Source: Sclerurus mexicanus
Taxonomy: Eukaryota > Chordata > Aves > Passeriformes > Furnariidae
DNA: 64,000 bases
NCBI GenBank assembly: GCA_013396755.1
Contig: VWZF01005993.1
Coordinates: 2,065,934-2,129,933 of the forward strand
Direction: 5' to 3'
The notes under the pieces are model-generated. The model saw only the letters and a list, made by a program, of their open reading frames with translations, did not search any database and was not told the origin of the DNA. Made by a program: the position numbers and the translations under genes. Shown piece by piece: positions 25,549 through 37,164 of the stretch (its first letter is position 1; each line of letters begins with the position of its first letter).

Positions 25549-25574
25549 GCGTGTCACTACTGGTAGTGACACGC
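25549..25574. repeat. Perfect hairpin, 12-bp arms, 2-nt loop
   Basis: The arm GCGTGTCACTAC is followed by TG and then its exact reverse complement GTAGTGACACGC. Pairing breaks immediately outside (T opposite T). Under a simple equal-base model, arms this long with a loop of 0 to 6 nt should appear about 0.03 times in a window this size. It may be a cruciform-prone site, a dimeric protein-binding site or a short inverted duplication. The loop is too small for a microRNA precursor. Confidence 0.95.
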
Positions 25575-26557
25575 TCTCTTTACTGCAGGGCTCCCTGTTC
25601 TCCCACCTCTCACCAGCCTCCACGTGGATGAGCCAGTCCTCACCACACAGCTGTGTGGGACATGAGCTCGCTCATCCAGGGCTGCAGCAACAAGAGGGTG
25701 ATGGCAAAGCTCAACAGAAACCACATGCATGACCTTAACAGTGAGTTCTGCTAATGGGGGACAACCTTACAAACCCTGTGGGGGAGCCAAGAAACAACTG
25801 AGGCTCAGCACCCTTTTCTCAGCTGGGCACTGTGTGGGGACACAGGCTGGCATTGGCAATATGTCTTGATACCATCCCAGAGGCCACGTGTCCTGTTAAG
25901 TTATCCTTCTCCTATACAAGTAAGAGAGGAACAGATGGGAATGGTGTTTCTTAAGCACTGACTTTCCTAAAACTTCAAATAAAAAACCCTGTCCTCCATT
26001 TGAATTGCAATAACATTGCTGGGACTGTACTGGCACTAGGTTCTGTACTTGCATTTAGGGTGGCCTCCCCATCCCTGAGAATAGGCTCTTTTACTATGAC
26101 TAAAGATTATACATCTTAAGGCAAAGTGAGATGACACAGCGGGTGTGCTGGCAGTGTGGGCAGAAGCAGGAGACCAGCCTGTATCTCTTGAGTGAGACCT
26201 GAGGGACAGAAGTGAGACGCCAAGGAAAACTTCCTGAAATTATTTCACTGCAACCCAGGATGCTCCTACATCTGAAACTCAGCTGCTTAGGGCAACGCTG
26301 TGCTATGAAAAAAATAGCGAGTCAGCTCTCTATGGTTCCAGTGCATGTGCATTTCCTACAGTACACCGTCAGCATCCCTCCGAGGGCTCGGGTTTTCTTG
26401 GAAGGAAAGGGTGTAACCAATTCATTAGCTGACCCCAGCATCCCTGATTTGCATAGGATGCTTCTGCTCTGTAACTCTGGAGTAACGGTGGTGATTATAA
26501 ACACATGATGGAGAGAGGTGAGGGTGCTGAAAACCATTGTAATCACACCTGGGGCAG
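25575..26557. other. Unassigned DNA, no gene recognised
   Basis: Nothing recognisable between the hairpin and the CpG-enriched patch. A minus-strand frame of about 120 codons (26425-26790) overlaps the right end and enters the CpG-rich DNA, but has no recognisable product. Confidence 0.45.
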
Positions 26558-26905
26558 CGTGCTGACGGACGGGCTGTGGTTGCAGGATGCCGAGCTCTGG
26601 GCAGCCTGCTGAGCTCCCACACACCGCGGGAAATCCCCTGAAGCGCCTCGGCAGCTTTCCCGCAGGAATTCAGCTGCCCCAAGGGTCCTCCCAAAATGGA
26701 GCCGCTGCGACTGAGCAACATAGAAAATATAGGATTGCCTCTATGAAACGTTGTCATCCAGCTCCCAGATGAGAGCCTGAGATCCTGCACGTGCAGTCTA
26801 GACAGCCTGCGTCTCGGTCCTGCACTCAGAGCCCCTGCATCGGCAGAGCCGGGGCAGCTGGAGCTCGGAGTGGTGGGATCGGTTTCGTGTACTCCTGGCC
26901 CTCGA
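26558..26905. promoter_or_regulatory. CpG-enriched patch (borderline island)
   Basis: By hand count there are about 21 CpG dinucleotides in 348 bp. The central 300 bp is about 60% G+C with an observed/expected CpG ratio near 0.57, just below the usual island threshold and clearly above the surrounding DNA. No TATA box, start codon with good context or recognisable first exon is attached. It could be a weak or distal promoter, an orphan island or a GC-rich fluctuation. Confidence 0.3.
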
Positions 26906-29900
26906 AGGACACAGAGGCTGCTCAGGCTCTGACACAGACTGGAGCTACATTTGGGCTGATCTAACCCAGGCTGGCTGCAGAGCCTCTGAGCTTGATATGC
27001 TTATCATAGGTGGGCCCATGCTCTCTCCTGACCTTAAATATCCTCTCTTGATCTTATCTGAATATCCCAGTTTGGCTCAAAATACCTCCCACTGTTCACA
27101 GTGCCATCTGAAGAACCTTGGCACGAGAACCAGATGTGGTACTTGCTGTCCCAGCACCCATTCACTCATACATAGACTATGAATCTGTGCAGGGGGGTGT
27201 TATAAATGGTTTGATACGTATGTAAATCCCAGAGCCACGGTGCTGTTCTTGGCAGTCTCTTCTACAAGCTGATGCACAAAACCCTCTCATTTGAAGTTTG
27301 CCAATGATTTGCTGGATCTCAGCACCTTCCATATGAACTTGTGGGGACTCAGTGCGAAAGAGATGGGCAACACCAGCCTAACCTGCCCCTTGTAACTATC
27401 TCATAAACAAAAATGTTTGTGTGCTGATATAAAATGATAATTTATTACCCTATGACAGTCCAATCTCCAGTATATATTTCAGGAATTATTATTGTGATCA
27501 AAGTTCCACAACAAAAAGAGATTTTTTATCATGTTCCCCTTCCTTTTGCCAATGGAAACATAACAGGTCTCAGGCAGGCCCTTTGGTAACTGGCTTGGGA
27601 ATTATTCTTGCCATTTCATAGCTACTGACTTGGCAGTGCTGGATATTTTTCTGGGGCAGAAAAGAGGAGGGGGAGCAGGTGCTCCTTACTGCAGGAACAA
27701 AGGTCTGAAGAGCCATTTGAACAGTTACTTTGCATTTGCTCCAGTGCTTAAAAACACTCTTGTTTCCTGACTGGGCCCTATTTTTCTCATAAAAACATTC
27801 CCTAATTTGTGACCCATCTGCAGGTGCCTGGGTTTTTGTTGGCTGAATGTCCACGTCCTGAGGTGACATCACTGACTATCTGAGGTTTTGTTTCTTGCCT
27901 TGAAAATACCTTTAAATTTCCAGAGCCAGAGACCACATGACCATGGGTTGGTGGTTAGGCTGGCTTTCAAACGCAGAGGAGAGGGGATGCTGCAGACTGC
28001 CTATTGCTGGAGGCTCATGCAACTCTGGCAGGTGCTTGGGTTGAGATCATGCTGGGAACTTGAATTATTGCCAAGTTGGTGTGAGAGAGGATCATCTCAC
28101 TTGTCCTTTTCCCACCCAGCTGTTTTCTGGGATCTGTCAGGTGTTTGATCTATCAGCCCTGTCTTTGTCTGGCTCACAGGCCAATGCTCTGAGCACCTCG
28201 GCCACATCCCGAATACATCCCGCTGTGTGGGAGGATCCTGTTTTCATGTTCACAAAGTGCTGTCTCTACTGGGACTTTTCTCAAGTTTTAAGCCCGTTTG
28301 CGATGAAGCAAGACAATGGTTTAAGCTAGAAAATACCTCAAGGCTCTCTCAGGACTTCATTTGTGTCTCTCATGGTCTTAACGGTCTGGGCATGGGGTGA
28401 CTCCTAGCAATCTTCCTGGCTGCCACTCTACCATTTTATCTGTGGAGGGGAGCTTGCAGCAGTAATTTCTGTTAACTTCTCTTCGTCCTTCCATAAATCA
28501 GCCAAGAGATATAGTCAGCACAGAACAGCCTCTCACCGTTTGCACCAGGCTTTAGATGAGCTGCACACTCCTCAGCTGTGGGGAACCAGGACCCACCCAA
28601 ACACGTCTATGTTCAGAAAATAGGGCTGAATCCCTTCTGCTCAGTACTATGTCAATCCACCCAAACTCCCTATGAAAACCAGGCGAGAAACACTGGTATG
28701 TCTAAAGACTTCATGGCAAAACTCCCCCCACAAGTGGAAACCCAAAGAAGGTACAGGCTCCCTCTAGAATGGATGTTCATACATGAAAGTGTGACACACA
28801 ATGGAAAAGAGACTACTGGTCAAAGGGCTCTTTTACCTTCTTGCTTTACAGTGCTTATGCGTTATGTGGTTAACAGATTTCTACCCTATTGCCCTATAAT
28901 TCCCCCCAACAGGGAGGCTTATTTTAACCAAATGCACCACGCTTTCACTTGTTTTTCTAAGAGCAAACTATCTGTTCACTGGAGAAGTTTTTATGGCCTA
29001 TGAAGGAGCACTTGTAGGTGCAAAGTATCAACATTCCTGTAAAATTAAATTAATTGCTTGTTGGGAACAAGTATTCCTTTTTCCCGCCTTTGACTGAAAT
29101 TCCCAGGTCTGCCCTCCAGTTCCCTTCGAAATTCAGAACTCAATCAGATTAATCAAGGCTAAAGGCATTTCCGCTCGCTATTCAAAACATTGCAGCTCCC
29201 TCTGTCCTTATCATAGAGCTGCTCAATCACTCACTGCCATAGAGGAATGGGCTCGGCTGGGGGACGGGGACAATCATGTGCTGCCTTTGACTCAGATCTA
29301 CCTTCCTTCCCTTTAGAGTCACTGTAGCACCTTCCTTTGCTCAGAGCCCACAAGTAAAACCTCCTCCACAGGGATGCAACGAGGTGGTCAGAGCTGGCAA
29401 ATGTACTTGCCAAGGTGAAGGAATCTGGATTATAATTTCACTGTCCCATCTTTCCTGTCTAAGAGCTCCGTGCTTCATTTTTTGCCCTTTTTCTCTGAGA
29501 ACGGTATTTGGCTTTCCTATCCTTTGTTTATACTTCAGGTGTCATCAGCTATAGTACATAATCTGCCATCACATCCTTTCCTTTTGTTTGTAAAGAGTCT
29601 ACAACCTACCCCAGCAGATAGCTCCACTTTGGCAGGAATATGCTCAGAATTCAGTGACGAAGCATAAAGTGTAATGAATATCATGATGTAGAAGGAAAGA
29701 ACAGACACAAAACAGACATGGAGCTCAGCAGAAAACTGCATAAACTCAAGGAGCCACTTTAGTTTAGATCTGGGGAAAACCTTCTTTACAAAAATCAGCT
29801 AGTTCCTCAGAAAATATACTTTCTACACTTCTGAAAACAATGCATGCTTAACAGCTGACTGCTCAGTTGGCATTTATATTTCTGAAAGCCATTTTGAAGT

Positions 29901-31114
29901 CAGAGGAATCTCAGAAGAAGCTCATCTGCTGATTAATTTAACCACTTAACTATAAATACGGAGAAATCACAACCAAAATGGTGGAATCCCCAGCAAAAGC
30001 CCTCCCAGTTGTTAAAACAGTTTAAGGATCTGGACTGCAAAAGCTTGGCCAGTTTATCTTATGCAGCCAACCGTGTAGTGACCTTCTGGTCACCGCCCTC
30101 CTGAGTGTCTCTAGAAAACCTGCATGTGAGAACATGGGCTGACCACAGACACTTCTCTTGAAAGATGATCAGAACCCATCAGCTGGATGTCCTCTAGTTT
30201 TAGGTTATTAATTAGCTTGAGCGTACTCGTGGTGTTAGTACAAGTCCACAGCCAGGTGTATACGTGGATCTGAGCTGGCTCAGCAGGAACTCCCTGCTGA
30301 GATGGTCATACTGGGGAGGGAGTGCACAAGGTGTGCTGGCATGTGGCTCACGGGAACTTGGCACCTCTATGACAATTCTGTGGCCATGTTCATGCAGGAG
30401 GAGGAGTTTCCCCCTTTCTTTTTGTCCATTTGACACACACTGAAGGATCCCTGAAATATTAAAATAAACAGAAAGCTTGACTTGCAGAACCTGTCTGCTG
30501 AGCCAGGAATCGCCTTTCTTGCTGCAGTTTCAAACCGCCATCCAGAGACTTGTAAAACATTTGATGAAAACTCTTTTGCCCCCAGAGCTTTCAACAAAAA
30601 CAACAGCCCAGTACTCGCACCCATCCCTGAAAGAGCAAATATATTAAAGTCTGTTCCTGCTTCACTCTCCTTGTTTTTACCCCCACAAAAGGAGAACCTC
30701 CGAGCATATGCTCCTTTGTAATTCCAATTCCTTTTTCACTACTGCTATTATAGCTGCTTTAAGGATTAGAAGGCCCCAACATGCCAGATGTGGGGGAAGC
30801 AAGTTTAGTGGATGTAGTAAAAGAACTGAAAGGAAAGCCCCTGATCTAAAGGCCTGCTCACTCTCATCACTGCCTGATTTCAATGAGGAATGAGTAATCC
30901 CTTGCTTGGCAGAGCACTGCCAGCTTGCAAAGTGGGGCTGCTCTGAGGCGACCAGACTGCTACAGGGTGTAGTAAAGCACAGGGAGCCCAGGAGATAGAG
31001 ACCACCAACCAGATTATAGATGCATCCAAGCAGATGTTAGTAGATGCTGGCTATGTAAGTCCATTGCTCAAAGACCTGCTGGACGCAACAGCCACCACAC
31101 ATACACACACAAGG
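26906..31114. other. Unassigned DNA, no gene recognised
   Basis: Moderately AT-rich, apparently single-copy DNA. The longest + strand frame (28578-29003, 141 codons) has no recognisable family and is within chance expectation. No repeat family was recognised before the CORE-SINE fossil that follows. Confidence 0.5.
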
Positions 31115-31222
31115 ACAGGGCAGAGTTAGTCTGTGACTCACCCAGGAAGCCTGTGGCACAGCCAGGAACTGAACACAGGTCTGTTTATATTCTGCACAGT
31201 AGACTTGCCTGTTTCTTCACCT
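31115..31222 (-). repeat. MIR/CORE-SINE fossil (antisense)
   Basis: The segment reads CAGAGTTAGTCTGTGACTCA followed by CCCAGGAAGCCTGTGGCACAG and GAACTGAACACAGGTCT. This follows, base by base with gaps, the reverse complement of the MIR-type SINE body: gttaagtgacttgcccaaggtcacacag, then gtggcagagc, then gaacccaggtct. That signature derives from a tRNA-derived SINE with a CORE domain, shared by amniotes. Divergence is high, so the copy is ancient, and its boundaries are approximate. Confidence 0.62.
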
Positions 31223-34030
31223 TCATTCTAATAAAATGCCTGCTGCCATCTCTATTGTGAAAAGAGAGGGACTTTCCTAAATTACTTTATTTGAAAAAAG
31301 CCTGAGTGAACAGAAATAATGAAGAATATTCATAAGTGGGGTGTGAGCTTCATAATAACTGAACAATCTTTTATCCCCTGACACTTCTTAGTACTAAACA
31401 CCTACTCAGAAGGATGCTGGGAATGTCTTATTTGACTGAGACTCTTGTGAATTTATGTAGAGTTTTTAAGTGATGACATTTCATGGAATATATCCCAGAG
31501 CCTCCTGTCCTTGTGTTTGGAAAGAAGGTTCAGCTTATATGTCACCTCCAGGAGCCATCAACTCTTTGGATGAAAAAAAAGAGTCATTTCCAAAGGTGCT
31601 TGGTGTTCTCATCTAGATGTTGCCCCTCAGCAATCTCGAGTAGTTGGATTTGAGAAGATAAGTGATACGAAAAAACAATTTAATTCTACATCAAAGCCAA
31701 CCAACGCTATCCCACTCGTAGGACCAACGTGTTTCACTGTAGCTGCTGCCAGAGTATTCCAGGTTAAGTGCCCAGTGCTTCTAGCAATGCACAGTCTGCA
31801 GCCAGTTTTGAACAGGGGGTTTTTTGGTGAAGAAAGACCAATCATACAGATTGGCTCTTCCCTCCTCTGGCTTTCTTAGGGAATACTCTGTCAGCTGCTT
31901 GGACACACAGAACCTGCTCATCTCAGAAGGACAGCAGGGGTAGAGAGCATCCTTCTCTCACCTACCCACCCAGCAGGACTCAGCTGGGGCTGCTGGATGC
32001 CTTTGCTGAGCAGCAGAAGCACTGTAGCTGAGATCCCTCCTTACTGTCAGCCCAGACGAACTTTATAAACCCCAAAGAGGCCAGAAAAGCAGAGGCTTAA
32101 CATCTCAACAACTCACAGAGGAGGTGACAGAGAGATGGTGCAACAAAGGAAGGCATAAAGTTGTAAGTTTTTATTAGGAGAGGATGATAAAAAACGCGCT
32201 GGGCGACTGCTGTGTTTGGTGTCCCAGGAACATGACTCCAGAGCTGGCACCAAGGGAAACGAGCTCCCCAAACTGTAAAGCTCAGAAGCTTTGCCGCAAA
32301 TATAAGTCGGCTCTTTCTTTATTGAATGCTGCAGGAGATCCAGTGAGAGAATGCGTTTCACCTGGATCTGCAAATCATTGCTAAGACATTGCCTGGGCTC
32401 ATCTACACACACACCAAGAGCATCTGTCTGGCTCGCTGGCCTCCCGGAGTGCTGGCTGAGTGGTTTGCAGCCCTTCAGCCACACGTGTTGGGAGCAAGGT
32501 GTGAGATGCTGAACCGAAACTGCCAGTTGACAACTTCCAGGGGACTTTGGGAAGCTCCTTGCAGCCTGTTCCCTCTCGCACTCTCTGACTCCCATGACCT
32601 CTCCACAGATGCATAAATGGCACCTGAGAGGCCTGTGTGCAGAGCTGGTAATTTGTCCTCACCCAGTCTATTCCCCACCGGTATGCAGAAACATGCTTGG
32701 TGTGAGAAATGTGTCCAGGGCACAAAGCCAGAACTCAAACAGACAAAGAAATAATGTTTACCCCCAGGGCCTTTCTGACAAACAATAAAAAAGCAATAGA
32801 GTCAAGATAGATTACGCGTCAGCTAAAATATTACCTCCTCCTGCCAATTCTTATAAAAGGAGGCAAAGCTGCTCTTCATGCTGAACTAAAACTTCTGTTA
32901 AAATACTCAAGGAAAACAACCATTTAGACAGCATCTTTCTCTCTAGCCAATGACAATAATATTCTTGTTAAATCTTTACTGTGACAGTCTGCTTTACGGG
33001 ACACAGCAGGCAGCTCACTTTGTTTGACTACAGTCACCCAAAGGACCAGAGATGAACAGTCTGGTGATGGCACCTTTGCAAGCAGAGGAACAGACTAAAT
33101 CAACCACGGAAAGCAGCTCTGGGTTGGTTGGTGGCTTCTTTCTGCCCTGTGCAAACGCCACACTCACAGGCACCAAGGAAACTCTTGCCACTTGGGCATC
33201 GTAGGGAATGAGGAGTGGGAACGCCGGGCTGCCTGCACCTGAGCCAGCAAACTGCACCCAGCTCCTCTCTGGATGCCTGCGCTCACCTGAATGGGTCCTA
33301 ACCACAAGGAGATGAATAGGCACCGTGTGAATATTTTATTCAATAAACTTGGCTCTGCTGTTGTGTGGAGGGTGAGGCATGTGATTTATTACTTACAAGA
33401 ATTTGGACAGCCCCTGGCTTAACGTGAAAACACTGGCAAGTGTCAGGAAATTCATGAACTTTACACACATGATTATCGATGACTTTTATTAGCAAACAAT
33501 TCTGGATATCCTCCCTTTTGAAACAATGCCGCTGGCCAAGCAGAGCAGAACCCCTCCGTGGGCCTAAGGTGGCAAATCACACACCGTCATCTGTAAATAA
33601 CCCACAGTCAGAGTTTTGTCTGCGTAACATCAGCGAGAGGCAAAGGCTCTGCTTAGGAACAGATTAAGAAAAAAGGGCTTGCCCACTTCTGCAGAGCCTG
33701 GGTAAGTTTTCAACAGGCACCACCTGTAGCAGTGTTCCACGTAAATGCAAAGCTGCATGGAGCCAGACCTCTTTCCATTCATTTTGATGGGCATCTCTCA
33801 GAGTCTCTGTGGATGTCTATGCCATGACATGAGCTGACAAAAGGCAATCATGCCTTTTTCAGTGAAAAATATCATCAGACAGATGAGATAAGCTTTAGAC
33901 AGCTTCCTTGGCTTGTCAAACCTAAAACTTCCTGTTACAGAAAACTACTCTCTGTACACAACAGAAACAAATTTTGAATACTGGGTTTCCATGTTGGTTA
34001 TTGGATGAAAATACATGTTTCTGTGAGTCA
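31223..34030. other. Unassigned DNA, no gene recognised
   Basis: No gene recognised. The frames at 32113-32595 (minus, 160 codons) and neighbours have no family resemblance. A short stretch near 33570-33605 (GCAAATCACACACCGTCATC then TGTAAATAA) vaguely recalls the 3' half of MIR but is too short to call. Confidence 0.5.
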
Positions 34031-34081
34031 GCCAGATCCTACTCAGACCTCCCCATACTTGTCTAAACCCACAGATCTGGC
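34031..34081. repeat. Ancient palindromic repeat fragment with GCCAGATC ends
   Basis: The segment begins GCCAGATCCT and ends with the exact reverse complement of its first eight bases (GATCTGGC). The interior (ACTTGTCTAAACCCAC) loosely matches the middle of a sauropsid palindromic repeat whose ends I remember as ggccagatcct and aggatctggcc. Only the outer arms still pair well. Assignment is from memory and should be checked against a repeat library. Confidence 0.4.
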
Positions 34082-34334
34082 AGTGAAACAAAATGTTTAC
34101 GCACAAGTGCCTGTACCTGAAATGAAGAGTGCACAGTGGCATATACAACATAAGGATTTACTACATAAAGCAAGATCTGTTTCAATAAAAGCAATTGAAG
34201 CATGAAGTCCAGGGGAGATCAGATAATACAACTTCATGCTGTGCACAGACAGTGAATATTCAGCTCTGCAGAAAGGACTCACTGGTTGTGCATGAGGGTT
34301 CAGCACTTGCTGGTGTCCTGCTTTGGAGTTAAGA

Positions 34335-34400
34335 GGTCATTCCAATATTAATTAAGTACTGAAGCATATGCTTAATTAAACCTATTCAAGAACAAACTGT
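34335..34400 (-). repeat. Ancient palindromic repeat fragment with AAGCATATGCTT core
   Basis: The minus strand reads TTTAATTAAGCATATGCTTC, then AGTACTTAATTAATATTGG. This resembles a repeat common in bird, turtle and crocodile DNA that reads taaagttaagcatatgcttaagtgctttgctgaattgg. The AGCATATGCT core is itself palindromic. A chance AT-rich match is possible, because much of the similarity lies in A and T. Confidence 0.35.
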
Positions 34401-35439
34401 AAAGGAAAACAAGCCCTTCCAGTATAAGAGTGCAGTTAACTGGGTTATTAATACAACCACTCTTACCCTGGGTGAGAGGGAAACTAAGAAGAGCCTTTTA
34501 ATTGAGAACAGCAATGGACAACTAAGAAATACACCCCAAAGTAACGAACCCCATCATAGCCAAGTATGGTAAGTCCCTCAGTCAGGAAGCACTCATAAAT
34601 AGCTTTTCTGTTCTGATTTTGAAAAGAAAGAAAGCGGCACGTTTCTGTCTTTCAGTGATAATGACATCCTCTTGCGTCCATCAGAAACCCGGCAGAACTT
34701 TCAACAGGAAGCAGCCAACCACTTAAAGATCAGCAGAAGTGGAGCTGTGTGACCTACTACTGTTAGATTTAAGGAAATTTTGGAACATGAGGGAAATTCC
34801 ATGCGACGGAAGAGAATTGTAAATTGTACCAACATCTGAACAGGGGTAGATTGAAAAGCACAGGTGGTTATTAACTCAGGTACTGATCCTGGGTTCAGTT
34901 GTGAAAAGACTGATACTGGATGCAAGCACTGAAGAACTTAAAGGCAGCATATTTTGCACCACCCAGCATAGTTGTGTGGAAAATAGATTTTGCCAAACCG
35001 ACTTTTTTTTTGATGAAATTACAAACTTCATTAATAAAAATGTTTCTGTTGATATAATACAGAGATTTCCTGTAAGGCATCATGTTTATCTGCACACCAC
35101 TGATGGAAAGAGTACGCACCCTACAAAGCAGCGCAGCATTTCTGCAGTTGAATACAATTAGGGAACTGACAGAACACAAAAGAGGTGTAAATGAGAGACT
35201 GCAATGAAATGGGGCTGCTTCTGGTGGCATCCTGCTCTTGACCAAACAGGAGCCAGCTTCTTTCTTAAGGATATTGGACCAAATGTAAATGTAAGTAGGG
35301 ATAGCCCCTAGGACTGGCTCAACAAGGGAACGGGGTGTTTGGTAATGAGGACGAAGAGCAGCTCCATGGACTGCTGTGGAGTTCTGGCTTGTTTGATCAA
35401 CACGCATTTGAATTTGACCAAACTAAAAAATGAACGGAC
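34401..35439. other. Unclassified DNA, possibly more of an old CR1
   Basis: Lies immediately upstream of the recognised CR1 tail, in the position where the rest of CR1 ORF2 would lie. A 170-codon minus-strand frame (34895-35407) and an 86-codon + frame (34901-35161) overlap here. Neither matches reverse transcriptase as far as I can see. I cannot confirm that the element extends this far. Confidence 0.3.
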
Positions 35440-35860
35440 AATGTGAAAATTGGAGATCCCACTTCCAAGACGTGAAGTTCTAAAAGCATTAGAATGGACT
35501 TGGGGAGCACAAAAAACATCAGTGCAAAACTGTGGCTAAGAGCATTAGAACTCCAAAAGAAGAGACTCTCAGGGGAGATGAAAATTATATTATCCTTGCC
35601 TGAGGAATTAGTGAGAGCACTTCAAGAATATTCTGTCCTGCTCTTGGATCTATCCTTCCAAAGGATGTGAAAAAAATTGGGATGCACTCAAAAATTTATA
35701 TCTATATGAGAGAAGGTTTGGAAACTACTCCAAATAATAAAGGGCTTGTGGAACGTAATCTGTGTAATTCATTGAGGAGTAGCCGAGAAGAGACTTTGAG
35801 GAAGGCTGCAACCTTTTCTGTATTCATTTTTGCTTGGAGTGAAAATAAATTTTAAAACCT
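35440..35860 (+). repeat. CR1 LINE fossil, end of the reverse-transcriptase ORF2
   Basis: Both DNA and broken translation follow the C-terminal tail of CR1 ORF2. The + frame around 35580-35855 reads ENYIILA, then a stop, then RIFCPALGSILPKDVKKIG and REGLETTP. This parallels the CR1 pattern of E-x-V-I-L-P-L-Y, then L-E-Y-C-x-Q-x-W-x-P-x-x-K-K-D-V-E-K-L, then R-G-L-E-x-L-P. A short DLG motif near 35493 sits where CR1 has its R-D-L-G-V motif. In-frame stops and one long open piece (35667-35855) show a dead copy. No 3' octamer tail is visible. High divergence suggests an old amniote CR1 lineage rather than a young avian subfamily. Confidence 0.72.
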
Positions 35861-36079
35861 GACATCTTTCATGAAATGGATCTCCTACTCTTGGAGCAGT
35901 TCTCATCACAGTTATCCTAAACTCTAATGAATCCTATGCCAAGGGTAACACAAAGATGAATTTTAACTGGAGATTGATTACATTTCTTTCTAGACAAGTC
36001 ATTTGCTGGTGTGTGCAGCTACAGAATTACACACCGTGATGTCATGAACGAGTTCTCCTTGCACCCAAAGAGCCCACGT

Positions 36080-36230
36080 GGCTGAGAAGTGGTTAGTGAA
36101 GGCAAGGACTAAGCTCTAAGCATCCTGGGCTCTAATCCCACCTAAGCCCCTGCCCAACATTTTGAACCCAAGCGAGTCATTTAACCCTCTCAGCCTCCAG
36201 TCCAGCTGTAGAACTGGGCAAAAATCAAGA
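36080..36230 (+). repeat. MIR SINE fossil (sense)
   Basis: The order of motifs matches MIR: GTGGTTAGTGAAGGCAAGGA near the left, CCTGGGCTCTAATCCCACCT in the middle, then CAAGCGAGTCATTTAACCCT with CTCAGCCTCCAG and CTGTAGAACTGGGCA. Consensus counterparts are gtggttaagagca, ctgggttcgaatcccagct, gcaagtcacttaacctct, ctcagtttcc and ctgtaaaatgggga. This is the clearest MIR copy in the window. Confidence 0.72.
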
Positions 36231-37099
36231 TCTTGCTGAAAAACAGATGTTGCATCTCGGCTAAGATTTATTTCTAAAAAGTAACTCAACAAAAAGACCT
36301 GCTTGGGAATGGATGGAGACTGTTGCAAATACTGTAAATTCACACCGTTCATATGGATACTCAGGGATGAAGGGGGAGAGACCATTCCCTGGTGAGCAGT
36401 TTATCCCAGTAGCATCCCCAGCATCAAATTCACAGTGTTGCCGGCAGCCAGAGTTGAATCCTGCAGACTGGCAGCCTGGAAAGCCTCACTGCCCTGAGCA
36501 GGGGTGGTGGGTGGCAGGTACTGTCTTGCCCCCATCTGGTTTGGAGCAGGTCAGTGGGCCCTGCCACTGGAAAACCCTGGGTTTCAGTTCATATTTATTC
36601 ATGTGCTCGTTTTTCTCGTTTGGTGAATGTTGCATGTCAATATTTAGTCACTGCTGTGGAAACAGCAACACACATGTAAAGGGAAAGGAAAAAATAAAAA
36701 GGAGGAAAAGAATAGAAAACACTATTTTAAGGCATAACCAATTTGGCTGGGTTTGCCCCTCTGATTCAGGAATGTGAGTTTGTGTTGCCCATGTGCCGGC
36801 AAAGGGAAACAGGAGTTGAAAAGGGAAGTGTATCAAACTGTTTACTTGAAACCGTGGGCAAAAGTGGGAGCCAGAACGTCTGGGAATTCCATCAGGCATC
36901 CTCTGTGTGTGCATTGCTCCCTGAATTGCTGCCTGGGGTCAATGCTGCAACAGAGCTGTTGTGTTTGCAACCACAACCCTTCTCTTCAGACCTTCTGGGG
37001 TAGCCTAGCCTCCTTTTGGTGGAGTTCCCTTCCTGACACCGGGACATTGGGCAGGCTGGATCGGAGCTGAAGGTGGGCAAACAAAGACCAGAGACAGAG
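36231..37099. other. Unassigned DNA, no gene recognised
   Basis: No gene recognised. It holds a purine-rich tract at 36678-36719. The + frame at 36313-36777 (154 codons) has no recognisable family. Confidence 0.5.
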
Positions 37100-37164
37100 C
37101 ATCCATCCATCCATCCATCCATCCACCCATCCACCCACCCATCCATCCATCCATCCATCCACCC
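37100..37164 (+). repeat. (CATC)n tetranucleotide microsatellite
   Basis: About sixteen CATC units, interrupted near the middle by CACC variant units, so two pure blocks flank an imperfect centre. All minus-strand frames read a W-M-D-G pattern through it, explaining overlapping spurious frames there. The array is probably polymorphic in length. Confidence 0.97.
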
